From positions 744,001-808,000 of the forward strand of contig JAPDRN010000003.1 of assembly GCA_030247855.1 (NCBI GenBank): 64,000 nucleotides of DNA. Reading direction: 5' to 3'. Source of the stretch: Knufia peltigerae (Eukaryota > Ascomycota > Eurotiomycetes > Chaetothyriales > Trichomeriaceae). Below, piece after piece: positions 31,820 to 43,325 of the stretch. Position 1 is the stretch's first letter; every line of letters starts with the position of its first letter. A program made the position numbers and the translations under genes. The notes beneath the pieces were generated by a model. The model was not told the DNA's origin, made no database searches, and was given only the letters and a program-made list of their open reading frames with translations.

Positions 31820-33403
31820 GTTCGCTGAAGAAGCGAGGTGTTCAGGATTCAGGAACGGACCATAGTATGAAGAGTTGCAGTCGTTCAACGACCGGCGTGG
31901 ACTGCAATTGTGATGTTGTCTTCTTTACTGACTGGTAAGGTGCGAAATTTATTGGACGATGGTAAACAACACCTGCGCGTGCGATTCTCCAAAAAGTCGT
32001 CACTGCAGGCAACGCCAAGTTCTTCTGAAGACTCTACGAATACGAGTACGAATACGAGTCCCCTTTTATTTCCAAGTACATACCGATACTCGTCTCCTAA
32101 TCTCTCTCTACCACTTGTCTCGCAATTCCTCCTCTACTCGCTGCGATATCTTACGGATCACTCAATTCCCGCTCGACTCGTATTTGGCCATGATGTGGTA
32201 GGTCTGTCGTTTCACTCGACAACAAAGAAAGGCGTAGTTGCGTTCAACGGGTTCTATCCTCTACAACAGCCACGTGCTCTCTCAGCTTGCTACATCAAGA
32301 ACTTGGCCATCGTGGCTGTGCTCTCATTGCAGCTATCAATCGCCTAGAACGCCAGCCTGTCTCTGCTAGGCTTGGATTTTCATGTTATGTTTATTGGGTG
32401 GGCTGACCAACCAGAGTGCCGCCCTTTTGCGTGCCTCGCGGACAAAAGTGTTGCCTGCGAAAGTTACTGTGGGTTGTACTTGGGTGCACCAAACACAATT
32501 TGGATTACCAGACAATTTCTTATGTTGCTGTACTCGTACATGTGCTACCGGTGCAGTCTAGATGCTCCCGACGGCCCGTTCATTACTAACGCTATAGTAC
32601 ACAGGTCTTTTCTCTTTGTTGGTCAATGCGTTGTTGAAGTTTCAACATGAGGCCTACAATATCAGCAAACCGTATGGTGGATTCGTAATGAACATACGAA
32701 AAGGCAGAGATATGCACAAACGCCAACAGCGGTGCCTCCGCATTCGTTGCAACCGATGGTGGCACCCTCGTGCAAATTGTTTCCGGCAGGTCGGTGTTGA
32801 TAGCCGCGCAACTGAATATGGAAGCAGCGGGGGCCCGAAGTCTGCCGAAACAAAGGAGCAAAAAGCCTTCAACAATGGTGCGATTGGGCTCCTGCTGAGC
32901 AAGGACCCCGTGGCGATGGACGAGGGCAGACCTCTGTACAGACGGGTTGGGATATTTCACAATACGCACCAGGACTGCACAGCCGTAACCGCAGGACACT
33001 TTGCCAATGCAAAGCCGGAGGTTGTCGGCTTGGTCTGAGTTGGACAGATTTAAGAAGAGGTCCCAATGGGAGTCATAGTTGATTTGGACAAATTCAGCAA
33101 GAGCTCCAAGCGGCAAATCACATTTGTGCAGGTAGTCGGCTCATTCACGGGGGCTTAGAAGCGCCTGGCACTTGGAGTAAAGCATTGTCGATGGGACTAG
33201 TAGAAATCTATGGTCTTTCTCTATCTAATAGTGTATGCAGATAGATATACACGTACATGTAGGTATACAGGCCACAGGAATTCTTTACGTCCCGCAAAGA
33301 AGAGCCATGTGACTTTCTGGTCGGTTAAAGTACAGTGAGAAAATGGCTAGATGGCCGACACCGCTGGGAACGCGAGGCTGAAGAAAAAAAAAGGATTCAA
33401 TGG
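31820..33403. other. Large intergenic region, no supported gene
   Basis: This 1.58-kb spacer runs from the NDC1 start to the stop of the poly-lysine-synthetase-like gene. A TACGAR microrepeat lies at 32034-32060. The longest frame (32592-33116, -, 174 codons) begins at a non-ATG codon and shows no family motif, so it is not called. Confidence 0.45.
32034..32060. repeat. TACGAA/TACGAG hexamer microrepeat
   Basis: Four to five imperfect copies of TACGAR in tandem. Confidence 0.5.
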
Positions 33404-36400
33404 TCATGACCTTCTCCTGGCCGGCGCGATTGGCGCCCCTTCCCACGTTTCATGTGCTGGCACCGCCTCGCCCTTCATCAGCAGCGACAGGCTGCCGAGC
33501 TGGGCGCCCTCACCGACGTGACTGTTGGGCAAGCAGATCGAATACGGCATACAACACCCCTCCGCCTCGACGTCCACACGTCCGACCTTCATGACGCGGT
33601 CCTCGAATAAATGGGTCTGAGGCGCCGCGTGCATGTTCAAGACGGCTTCGTCGCCGATCTTCACCATGTCAAACTCGGTGATGTCGTGCGAGAGTAAAGT
33701 GGCCCGCGAGCCGACCTGCACGCCCAGCAACCGTAGGAAAAAGGCGAGGTAGGGTGTTCCCGTGAGCATTTCCACCAAGAACGGGACGGCCAAGGTTTCG
33801 TACGTCGAGGTTACGAACTCGGACTTCCAGACGTCCACGCTCCAGAGAGGCCATTCGGCACAGCGGTAGGTTCCGATGAGGATGAGCTTGAATATGAGGG
33901 TCGTGAAGAAGGATGGGAGACCAAACACTACGTGCATCGCATATTAGTATCTTGAAAAATGCTACATTTGAAAACAAAGAAGGGGAATCGAGAGAAAATG
34001 ACATACCGAAGAAGTAGACAACCGGCATCATGAAAACACTTGCGCCAATGCCAAGGTGGTCGTAGATGTGGCCAATGATGAGCGTGCTGTAGCCCAGAGC
34101 ACATGTGATGACCAAACGAGGCAGGAGAATGCGTGAGCCTTCGATGAAAAGTCGCACAGCAATCTGTCCGGGACGTGGATGAAACAGAAGATGCTCATCA
34201 TGGTTCATCTGAGCCTTTTGGCGGGTAGGCATCAAGATGGGCGGGCTCCCAAAGCAGCTTTCGCCTTCCTTCAGCGGCGTGCTGGGCGAAGTCGAAAGGA
34301 CGCCGATGAGGGTATTTGAAGCCATCACGGAGCCTTGGTGTACAAGCGCGGCGTTGCCGACAAAGGCGCGGTTTTGGAGGACTGTCTTCTTCAGCGTCAC
34401 TGTATGGTTCCGCACGGTTTCGTTGCCCATCAAAACGTGGTCAGCCACAAAGGACTCGTCACCAATCTCTGTGAGCTCGTAGTTAATGCCTCGAGCAGTC
34501 GACACTTCAGCACGGCGCCCAATCTTGACACCCAGTGACCGCAGAAATGGTACCACATAGAGCGTCGCGTACACCGGATGCAAGATCATAAGACTCATAT
34601 CCATGAGCCGGTCGATCAGCCATTTGCGGTACCAGTATACCGAGGTCGTGCGAAAAGATCGCTCAGTGACCTTACCAAGAACAAGCCAGCGCATCACGAG
34701 CAGTTGAAAGTATGTCAGGAAGAGATAGATTATGGCCGCAGGGACAATGACAATGGTGGTTTGTGTCCACCATCCAACGTTGGGAATGTTGAGGTAATCG
34801 AACAGCATCATGCTTGGAATCTGTGGCCCAAAGAACATGATCGGGAGCACGAATCCTGAGCTCATGACGACCGCCAGCGTCATGCAGGCAACTCGCATGC
34901 TGCCCGGTCGGTTTGCTTTCATGGCCCCAATCTCCTCCACATTCTCCTGGAATCGTGCAGGGGAGCCAGCCCATCGCTGGCCTGTCGGAATGTAGCTTCC
35001 TCTCGGTACCATGCTGAGAGGACCAACTTCAGCCCCCTCTCCGATGATTGCTCCACCTTCAATAACGGTATGGCTACCGAGGTGAGTCTGTGATCTAATT
35101 TGAACTTCTTCGAGGATGAGGCGGCCACGCTCGATCCAGCTGGTGCTGATGATCATGTCTTTGTTAAGGCAGACATCGTCGCCTATTGATACCAGATCCA
35201 TAGCGGGACCAGTATACAAGATACCCATGTGACATCCTTTGCCAATCCTGGCACCCAGGCAGCGTAAGATAGTTGGCAGCATGGGTGTCTCGGCAATCGT
35301 TACCATGTCAATGAGTTTGATGAAGTGGCCGACAAGCCACCATCTGTAGTAATACAAACCGTACAGGGGGTATTCACCGGGTCGTGCTCGCCCAAGCACT
35401 ACCCATTTGCCAACGACAGCAAAAAGGGCCCTGACGACTGGTATAACCACAAAGGTGAAGTATGATCCCACTATAGCAGTTCGAATGTCGTATATGCGCA
35501 GTAATGCGTAGAACATAAGATATGGTCCGATGAGACTCACGCTTTGGATGGCGAAAAGGAGTACTAGAGCGGGTATTTGTGCAATGCTGCACAGGATATA
35601 GCATCGGCGTGAAACGGGCCAGCTATCGGTCGTAGGTGACTCATTTGACCACAGTTCTTTCACCTCTAAAGTTGCCTCTGGCTTCTCGTCCGACGACCTG
35701 CCCCTTAGACTTGCCACGATACTCTCGGCTGTGCGGTTGAGATAAACACCCTGTAAGCCCAGGTCTTTAAAAATCGACCCTGTTGGGCTTTCTTTTCGAA
35801 GCTTAGAAACAAGTGACGCTGCAAGAAGGCTATGGCAGCCCAAGTCGCTGAACAGATCAACGTTTTCTGTGATATTGGTGGATTGTGGAAAGACTTTGGC
35901 CAATGTTTTCAGAAAAAAGTCGAGATCCGGATCATGGTTGAGCGTGAGGCTATCCGAAGCAGCATCCTTTTCGTTCTCTTCGCTACTATCGTCGCACTTG
36001 GAAGCCTGCAGGGAGGAGATTTCTTGAAGCGCTCTCATATTGATTTTTCCACTCGGAAGACGAGGTAGTTCACGTGCCGAAATGAAAAAGTATGCCTCTG
36101 GCTGCATATATGCTGGCAGAGGGCGGAGATGACTGCGTACATCTCCAAGCTCAACATCTCCTCCATCTTTCTCAACAATGTAAGCTTCCAGACGATTCGT
36201 GGAAGAAGAGAGAATGACACCGACTGTTTGCACCCCTGAATGCCCTGCGATGGCGTGTTCGATCTCGCCGAGCTCGATGCGAAAGCCTCGATGCTTGACC
36301 TGCGCGTCGATCCGTCCCAGGAATATAATGTCCAGATTATGATCTAGTCGAACCCGGTCTCCCGTACGGTACAGTCGCTCACCGGTATAAGATGCCAATG

Positions 36401-37717
36401 GGTGGCTGATGAACTTCTCCTGGGTGAGAGCTGGTCGTCCGATGTAGCCTTTTCCCAGACATTGACCACCAATGGCAAGCTCGCCCTCGACACCTTCCTT
36501 GATTTCAAGAGGTTTCCAAGTAGTTGGCAACTCATCCAGTACTGGGAGCAGTAAAGCGTGGTAGCCTGGAAGGGGCTTACCAATGGTAACTGTCTGCCCA
36601 GGGAATAGCTCTTTGAATGTCGCCGTCACTGTGGTTTCGGAGGGGCCGTATGTGTTCAAAATGCGCAGGTTGGAAGACCATAAGCGATTAACCAAAGCCT
36701 CTGGACAGGCTTCTCCGCCAAAATTGAGTAACCTGACGAAAGGAGGGAGGGGGCATTCCTCATCGAGCGAAGTCATGATGTTGATGAGGGTAGGCACGAC
36801 GTTGACCACGGTCACACCACGTTGTGCCCAGATGCCGTTGGCACCTCCCAGACCTGGCACATCTTGACATTCAATGCGGTTCCCAATAGCTAGATGTGCA
36901 CCTCCAGCTATGCTAACCCATCTGTCGAAACATTAGTGCATGTCTGGAGTTGTCGACACGGTACAAGTGCTTACGTTTCTTCGATAAACATATCGAAAGC
37001 CGCAGAAAAGCCCTGCCAGACGATGTCATCTGATCCGGTCTCAAGGATCGACCTTTCACTGAGGCAGAACATAAGAGCAGCATGGTGTGATATCGCTATT
37101 CCTTTGGGCGTTCCACTACTGCCTGAAGTGTAGATCATGTATGCTGTATCTTGTGGCTGGGGTGGTCTGCATCCGTCATTTCTTGACTCGGGTTTATGTA
37201 TTTCCTGGTTGGATAACTGCTCAAACGTGATTACTTTGCATCCAGGAAGTCCCTCAGCTGCACTGCACGCAGCCTCATGATGTGCTTGATCGCACAACAA
37301 AATGGCTGCATTACTGTCCTGCAGGCATGCAGCAACGCGTTCGACGGGAGCATCGGCGTCAAATGGTAACCACGCAGCACCTGAAATGGTCGTGGCTAAG
37401 GTCGCAAGGTGAAGTTCAATTGATCTCTCCAGCCATATACCAACCACAGGGTTGGTTGTTTTCGAGGGTGGGAGGTGGTGAAACAATCTACGTCCAAGTT
37501 TGCAAGATCTTGAATATGCTTCGACATAAGAGAGAGTGGTCAAAGGGCTTTCTGGCGCAGATCGGAATGAGAAAAGGGTGGCATTTCCTCGATGTTCTGC
37601 TTGTCGGTGTAATAAGGCTGGAAGAGTGCAAACGCCTGCAATGGAAAAGCTCTCACTTGCATCTCTATCTGGTCGCAAGATGTATTCTTGTCTATGAAGA
37701 GACTGAGCGATCGCCAT
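33404..37717 (-). CDS. Pls/VibA-like poly(amino acid) synthetase: NRPS A-T with three membrane-acyltransferase modules
   Basis: Exons 37717-36975, 36921-34007 and 33927-33404 give 1394 codons (1393 aa). An adenylation domain (residues 1 to about 540) has A3 YTSGSSGTPKG (196-206), A4 FDMFIEETW across intron 1, A5 NTYGPSETT, A7 YRTGDRVR, A8 DAQVKHRGFRIELGEIE and A10 LPSGKIN. A thiolation domain follows with the phosphopantetheine Ser in DLGCHSLLAASL (about 606). The remaining half is three repeats, each a pair of membrane helices followed by a left-handed-beta-helix-like soluble domain (helices near residues 690-755, 928-990 and 1178-1238). No condensation or thioesterase domain is seen. This is the layout of bacterial epsilon-poly-L-lysine synthetase Pls and the fungal VibA enzyme. 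Predicted role: membrane synthesis and export of an isopeptide-linked basic homopolymer. The N-terminus could be longer, because an in-frame stop sits only about 30 bases upstream. Confidence 0.85.
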
Positions 37718-38855
37718 TGCAAAAGCTGGATTGAGTGAAAATCGCTGACCGGCAGCGTGAATCTATTCGATTTGGATGCCAAATATAATAAGTTTTCTAG
37801 AAGAATATGCTCACCGTACTCCGTATTTCGTTTTGAATTAGCTGGAAACATATTCGCTAGAGATTCAAGCATCAGGGGAATGCCGCGCGTCGTCAGTGCG
37901 CTGTCGATACAAGTAGATCTGCTCCATAATATCTAAAGGCCTCACCATGTTTGATTGAGTTTGAAACACTGTCGAATATGTGTATATTTATGCTTACCGC
38001 CTAGCGAATGCTTAGGATGCTTGGGTTCCTGTTCCAATTGTCGAATCAGACTTGCCCCAGGTTGAGCTCAATTAGTTCTCGTATTCTCCAAGTGATACTC
38101 ATTTGCAACAACCTAGTTAGTTTCACAAACAACTCCCATTGTATTGCCTACTGGTAGAGTTTTAAGGGGGAAGTCGTGGTCTGGCCCCGGCGAAATATAC
38201 CAAGGCTACCGGTTTAGACTTCATTCAGCCTAGTGCCGAGGCCCTCAGAGTCGCCGCTGTGCTGACGACGACTGTCCGGCGTGGCGGATGCCATAAAAAG
38301 CATTACTGTTTGTCATTGATTTGACGTCTGGACCCTGCCATCTGCCCCAGATTTGTTCGATTGGATTCTCAGGCCCTATGCTTTCGGACTGGCCCAGGAG
38401 TGATAACAACAACTGATGGCTCGGACCTGAAACCGAATACGATGTGACCGCGTCTTCGAAAGGGACATAAACTTTGTGACAGGAGAGGACCTATCAAATA
38501 GGATCCCCTGAGATTGTGTAGCGCTAATAATAGGCCACTGAAGGGTGATGACAGAAGTGGACATACAGTACATGGAGGAGTCGACTGATGAGAAGATGTT
38601 CAGGTATGAAACTACGAGCACGTGGGTTCAGGACGAGGTGCTAGGTCAGTCTCACGTGATGTGAATGCACGTGATGCGGAGGCAGCATCGGTGTAACTAG
38701 AGGGACTGCAGCGTCTCGGTCGATCGCAGATCCCAGGCTCACCCAGGCTTCCACGATTCTACACCATCCAGACAACATTGTCACAGCAAATGAAGTTATC
38801 TCGAAGTCGCTAGGCTTGTCGCATACATCAACGTGACTTTCTGAAACAATTCGCC
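37718..38855. other. Divergent intergenic region, synthetase / syntaxin
   Basis: 1.14 kb between divergent starts. One TACTCCGTA copy lies at 37817, about 100 bp before the synthetase start. No coding frame supported. Confidence 0.5.
37817..37825. repeat. TACTCCGTA motif copy
   Basis: Exact copy, 100 bp upstream of the synthetase-like gene. Confidence 0.6.
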
Positions 38856-39700
38856 ATGTCTTTCGACAGGTTGTCTTCTCTCGAGTCGCAACCAACCACC
38901 ACCCGCCGAGAAGATGATCCTCACTATCAAGACGACCCGGAATTCCAGAAATTCACCGAGCAACTGTCTAACCGGCTGTTCGAGTTGATCACCAATATTT
39001 CACGGCTCTCCAATCAAATTTCGAAACGAGATACCGAGCGAGTGCGGGAGAGAATCCATGATCTTTTAGAGGAGACCCGGGATGGCTTCAAAGAGGTTGG
39101 AGAAGGTGTCAAAAGAGCCCAAACCTGGCCAGATCTCAATGTCAGTATCTCAGAACACATTACGGTCTCCTTCTCCTTGCTAACAAATCACAGCCAGCGC
39201 AAAGATACACGAACCAGAAGTTGTCCCGCGAGTTTGCCTCTGCCTTGTCCGAATTTCAGGTTGTGCAAAGAAGAGCGATCGAGAAAGAGAGGGCGTCAAA
39301 AGCAGCTTTGGAAGAAGCACACTCGGCGCAGTCACCATCAGGAGAAGGACAACAACAACTCCAATCTCTAGAAGAGCCCCGAGTGGCTCAGCAAGACGAG
39401 GTTGACTTCCAAGAGAATCTTATCATAGAGAGAGAAGGAGAGATTCGACAGATCGAGCAATCGGTGGGCGAGTTAAACGAGCTGTTCCGAGATGTTGCAC
39501 ATCTTGTTCGCGACCAAGGCGACATGCTGGACGCCATTGATGTCAACGTCGAGAACACCCTGACAGATACTCGTGGAGCGGATGTGGAGCTAAGAAGTGC
39601 CAGTCGATATCAAAAGGCCGCCCGCAACAAAGCATGCTGCCTATTGTTGATCATGGCAATTGTTCTGCTCATTGTTATACTTGCTGTCGTCCTTGGTTGA
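38856..39700 (+). CDS. PEP12: Syntaxin-family t-SNARE, Pep12/syntaxin-7 type
   Basis: Two exons, 38856-39140 and 39194-39700 (53-nt intron, GTCAGT...CACAG), give 263 aa. The splice joins WPDLN to PAQRYTNQKL, a conserved position at the end of the Habc helices. The N-terminal three-helix Habc region runs from about residue 25 to 150. The Qa-SNARE motif covers about 178-240, with the central Gln in VRDQGDMLDAID. A C-terminal tail anchor is CCLLLIMAIVLLIVILAVVLG. It mediates fusion at endosomes or the prevacuolar compartment. Pep12 and Vam3 are separated mainly by alignment, so the symbol is tentative. Confidence 0.88.
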
Positions 39701-40244
39701 TATTTGGCTATCGCAATTTGGCGTTGTGGTGCAGGTTCTGTTTTGGCACCCTTGCCTGTACAGTGGAGTTTTCTGAAAGTCTGTTCGATTAAGCCTTTGT
39801 CTCTTCAGGGAGGAACTGCATAAACGATCGCAGTATCTACTAATATGTAGAGACCAGCATGAGCGTAATCACAGAGACGTACGGAGTACAGAGTACAGAT
39901 ATCCCCCACTAAGATTTATTCTTCAAGAAGATTGTGAAGTAGATCAGATCATGGGGTCTCTGTGCAAGTCCAGTGCGCAAGGTCAGGGAATCGCTCTCCA
40001 ATGCATGCATTGTGAGTCGTAAGGACATCAAGGAGTGCTCCAGCTGCTTTGAGACCAGAGGAGTGGTTCAGCCTCGTAGCCTTGCTTTGACGTCACGCGG
40101 CGGCGCGTCATGACTACAAGCGCGTTGATATTGTGGGCATCCATGCACGCACGCCCTGGAACCGTAGCCCTCGAGTCCCTAGTTTTATGCGACTTTCTGT
40201 GAATGTGTTGTACTTTGTAGAGCCACTCCTCGGTATGGAAAGTC
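39701..40244. other. Intergenic region upstream of SLD3
   Basis: 544 bp. One motif copy lies at 39879. A frame at 40028-40390 (-) overlaps the SLD3 start and is considered a shadow. Confidence 0.5.
39879..39889. repeat. GTACGGAGTAC motif copy
   Basis: Same 11-base string as at 11378. Confidence 0.6.
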
Positions 40245-43184
40245 ATGCAATCACCATCTACATCCGAAAGATCAGCACTCGTCTCTGTTACCAGTAGTAG
40301 TTTGAACGCGAAATCCAACAGCTTGCGATACACCAAGAAGCGAAAGTACTCCGATCTCGAATCCAGAGAAGCCCACACAGAGATCCTCACAGCGACGGTC
40401 CTACCGGCCAGATCTCAGTCATGGGACCTTGAACGTGTGACGCTCCTAGCCAGAGCCTACCTGCCGTTATCATGGCTCGACACGTCCCAACCTGCGACCG
40501 TCATTGTCTTTGAGACAACCACTTCTTTTGTGCAAAAGTGGAACCAGGGAGCTCTGATCGCTAGAGGGAAGCCCAATGATGGGCTCTATGCAATTGAAAG
40601 AGCCGGCTCCGAACATTTCGTCGCACTGGCATTGCAGAATTGGGTGTCAGAAGAATACTGCAAAGATGCCGCGTTGGGGAATGTGGCAGAGATAAGACTC
40701 GAGAATTTGCTTGGTAAAGATAATGTGGCTCAACAGACACACAGGAGAAGTGCTTCGGGGTCGAGTTTTACGGCATTACCAACACCGAAAAGCCCAAGGC
40801 GGCCGACGAACCGACGAGGAGCTCTTGCACGAATGTCCATTCTGACACAGAAAGACACAAAGATCCCGGAATCTGTATTCCAATCGTCCAGCTCACCTAC
40901 CTTCATTCAGCAACCAGTCTCGGCACCATGCGCCTCCTCCTCGGACGCTGCATTGCCTATCACTCCCGCAGCACGCCCAGAGACGGTCAATCCATTTGAG
41001 CAGTCAGAAGGCGCGGCTGAAGACGTTTCGATATCTCAGCAAGCTCAGCTGCTCCCACACGCCGTGACTGTCGAGAACCCCTGTGCTTCTGAGCGTCTTC
41101 GTGGTCAGTATTTGGAACACCTATACACATCCAAGACATCTTTGGCCTTCTACGTCAAAGGCCCATTGAGTCGTGCACGCGCACATGTGAGGTCATCCGA
41201 CAATCCGTCAACACTTATATCAGAACTCTTGGAATTTTACGGACAGGCCATCCTGCCAGCAAAGAAGATAGACACAAAATACAAAGAATCACTACCCAAG
41301 GTTCTCGAGGAACTGCCACTCGAAGATACCGAGCCATCGAAGAAGAAATCGCGAAAGAAGAAAACAAAGCTAGGCAAGGACTGTCTTTGGCCAGAAGAAG
41401 ATGACTATGTCGGTAGATGGTGGCGTTCACGGGATCTCAGATCCATCTCCAGCTCTAGCGACCGCCAAACCGAGATCCGCCGGGAGCTGGCAGACCTTCG
41501 AATGAGGGAGACCAAGATGCAGTTGCTACTGATTCTCGAGTACATGCTACTTGAAATGGCAGCGTCGAAGCTGTCCGAGAAACCCGCCCACACAGACCCT
41601 GACGTCAAGGTCGAGTCAGTCGAAGACGATGGTCCTTCCATCCTTGCCAAAACTCCACAAAAATTCAGCAAAAAGAAGAAGCGCGATATCGTCAGCGAGC
41701 TCGATACGATTGTAGAGCGGCTATGTATCTGGCATTCTGTAAACCTGAGTGAGGGCACTGAATCCGAGACCGCGCCAAAAGACCACGCGCCCCAGCCTGG
41801 TGACAGTCTTCGGGAGTTTTGTAAAGATGTGCTTTGGCCATTCTATTCAGCAAAGCTGCCTGATCAGATGAAGGCCGTGTCACGAAAACTCTCGGGCTTG
41901 GAACCTTCACCGAAACGACCTACACAAACGTCTAAAGGATCTCACAAAACTACAGCTCCTGCTTCTCTGCCCAAGTCTAGACCGGGAGAACCACTCGTGA
42001 AACGCACGCTTCAACGTGTGTTGAGTGAAGACCATCTAGGTCGACACGCCTCGCCACCAACACTCTCACGCTCGTCGACAGGGCCTACAAAGCCTTCGAT
42101 CCCGACCCTGAAACGTGAGCCCTCGGAACGGCCGATGTCCAGGGGCGGCATGCTTTCCAAGTCGGTCAGTTTCAGCAACCGAGAAATCGACCTCGTCGCC
42201 GACTCCAAGATCCACGACGCCAAACGTCGTAAGCTCGACAAACTCGCACAGCAGAAACAGGAACTCGAAGCCGCCATCGACGCTCTGAAAAGGCCTAGTA
42301 GGTCTGCAGTCGCGGCGGCTTTCATGGACGAGGTCGAGAAACGGCAACAGGAGAAGACGGTGCAGATCTCGGCGACTCCTCGAGCAAGACGCACTAGGGA
42401 CCAAGGAGACTTCTTCTTGGAACCCGAACTTCCGCCTATGCCGACGCAGGTGCGTCAGGAAGAGACGTCGGTCATTCCATCGTCGACGCGAAAACCACTG
42501 GCTACAGCACCTGGTGGTGGCATTAGACCGGGTTCGAGTGGCAGTGTTGTTCGATCGTCGGGAACGAAAAGGGCTGTTTTGTCTGCGATACACGAGACGC
42601 CATCTCGAGCTAAGGAAAGGAAAAGGTCGGATCCATCGGTTTTGTCGAGGATCTGCGACGATTTCTTCGACCAGGACGACGACGATGATGAGCGCGAGAG
42701 GGATGAAGAAGCGATGGGAGTAGCTGTACTGTCTCGGTCGGCGCGTCCTTCTGCCAACTGTTACGACGGCACATCAGACCCGCCCATGATCGAACCTCGG
42801 TCAGATTTGGGTGTGTCGTCTTCGCAGATGAGTAGCTCGCGAAGGGATGAGCTGCGCATGACTCGCTCGCAGCGTCCTGTACTGTTTACACCCCTCAGAA
42901 AATCCGATGTGCGCATCGAGCATGCGTTCCGTGATGCGCCCGAGATCCCTCGACAGGCAGGTCTGATGATGAACCGTGTCATGGGCGGGCATGGTCGAGC
43001 GCTGGACTTTGGATTTGTTGGCCAGCAGGAGGGGGTAGAACATGTCGCAGGGAATTCTTCACCTAGTTGGTCTCGGGACGCGGAGAAGCAGAAGGAGGAG
43101 GCCACTACTGTCCGGCGCGTTGCCGAGAACGAAGACGAAGATATATATGATCAACTCGGCTGGAACGATGACTTTGACCTGTGA
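40245..43184 (+). CDS. SLD3: DNA replication initiation regulator SLD3
   Basis: Intron-free 979-aa protein from ATG 40245. The central region (about residues 285-640) carries the Sld3 Cdc45-binding domain: ASERLRGQYLEHLYTSKTSL, LISELLEFYGQAILP, a basic KKKSRKKKTKLGKDCLWP stretch, then a helix ending QLLLILEYMLLEM. Sld3 loads Cdc45 at origins and, when phosphorylated by CDK, binds Dpb11. The C-terminal 350 residues are Ser/Pro-rich and disordered, with many SP/TP sites (SPKRP, SATPRAR), consistent with CDK regulation (inference). An acidic tail ends QLGWNDDFDL. It converges on the next gene with 141 bp between the stops. Confidence 0.9.
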   Translation: MQSPSTSERSALVSVTSSSLNAKSNSLRYTKKRKYSDLESREAHTEILTATVLPARSQSWDLERVTLLARAYLPLSWLDTSQPATVIVFETTTSFVQKWNQGALIARGKPNDGLYAIERAGSEHFVALALQNWVSEEYCKDAALGNVAEIRLENLLGKDNVAQQTHRRSASGSSFTALPTPKSPRRPTNRRGALARMSILTQKDTKIPESVFQSSSSPTFIQQPVSAPCASSSDAALPITPAARPETVNPFEQSEGAAEDVSISQQAQLLPHAVTVENPCASERLRGQYLEHLYTSKTSLAFYVKGPLSRARAHVRSSDNPSTLISELLEFYGQAILPAKKIDTKYKESLPKVLEELPLEDTEPSKKKSRKKKTKLGKDCLWPEEDDYVGRWWRSRDLRSISSSSDRQTEIRRELADLRMRETKMQLLLILEYMLLEMAASKLSEKPAHTDPDVKVESVEDDGPSILAKTPQKFSKKKKRDIVSELDTIVERLCIWHSVNLSEGTESETAPKDHAPQPGDSLREFCKDVLWPFYSAKLPDQMKAVSRKLSGLEPSPKRPTQTSKGSHKTTAPASLPKSRPGEPLVKRTLQRVLSEDHLGRHASPPTLSRSSTGPTKPSIPTLKREPSERPMSRGGMLSKSVSFSNREIDLVADSKIHDAKRRKLDKLAQQKQELEAAIDALKRPSRSAVAAAFMDEVEKRQQEKTVQISATPRARRTRDQGDFFLEPELPPMPTQVRQEETSVIPSSTRKPLATAPGGGIRPGSSGSVVRSSGTKRAVLSAIHETPSRAKERKRSDPSVLSRICDDFFDQDDDDDERERDEEAMGVAVLSRSARPSANCYDGTSDPPMIEPRSDLGVSSSQMSSSRRDELRMTRSQRPVLFTPLRKSDVRIEHAFRDAPEIPRQAGLMMNRVMGGHGRALDFGFVGQQEGVEHVAGNSSPSWSRDAEKQKEEATTVRRVAENEDEDIYDQLGWNDDFDL

Positions 43185-43325
43185 TATGTCACATGGATTC
43201 ATAATCGTAAGGTCATGTTCTCATACGAGAGATAGGACCCGAAATTAATGAACAAGAACTGGCTGAAATTTGATCATGATTCACAAGAGCCTGTTGACAT
43301 CATTTCCTGACAATAACGAGTACAT

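Noticed and set aside
32592..33116. 174-codon minus-strand frame between NDC1 and the synthetase-like gene
   Set aside because: It begins at a non-ATG codon, overlaps an equally long plus-strand frame and shows no recognisable motif.
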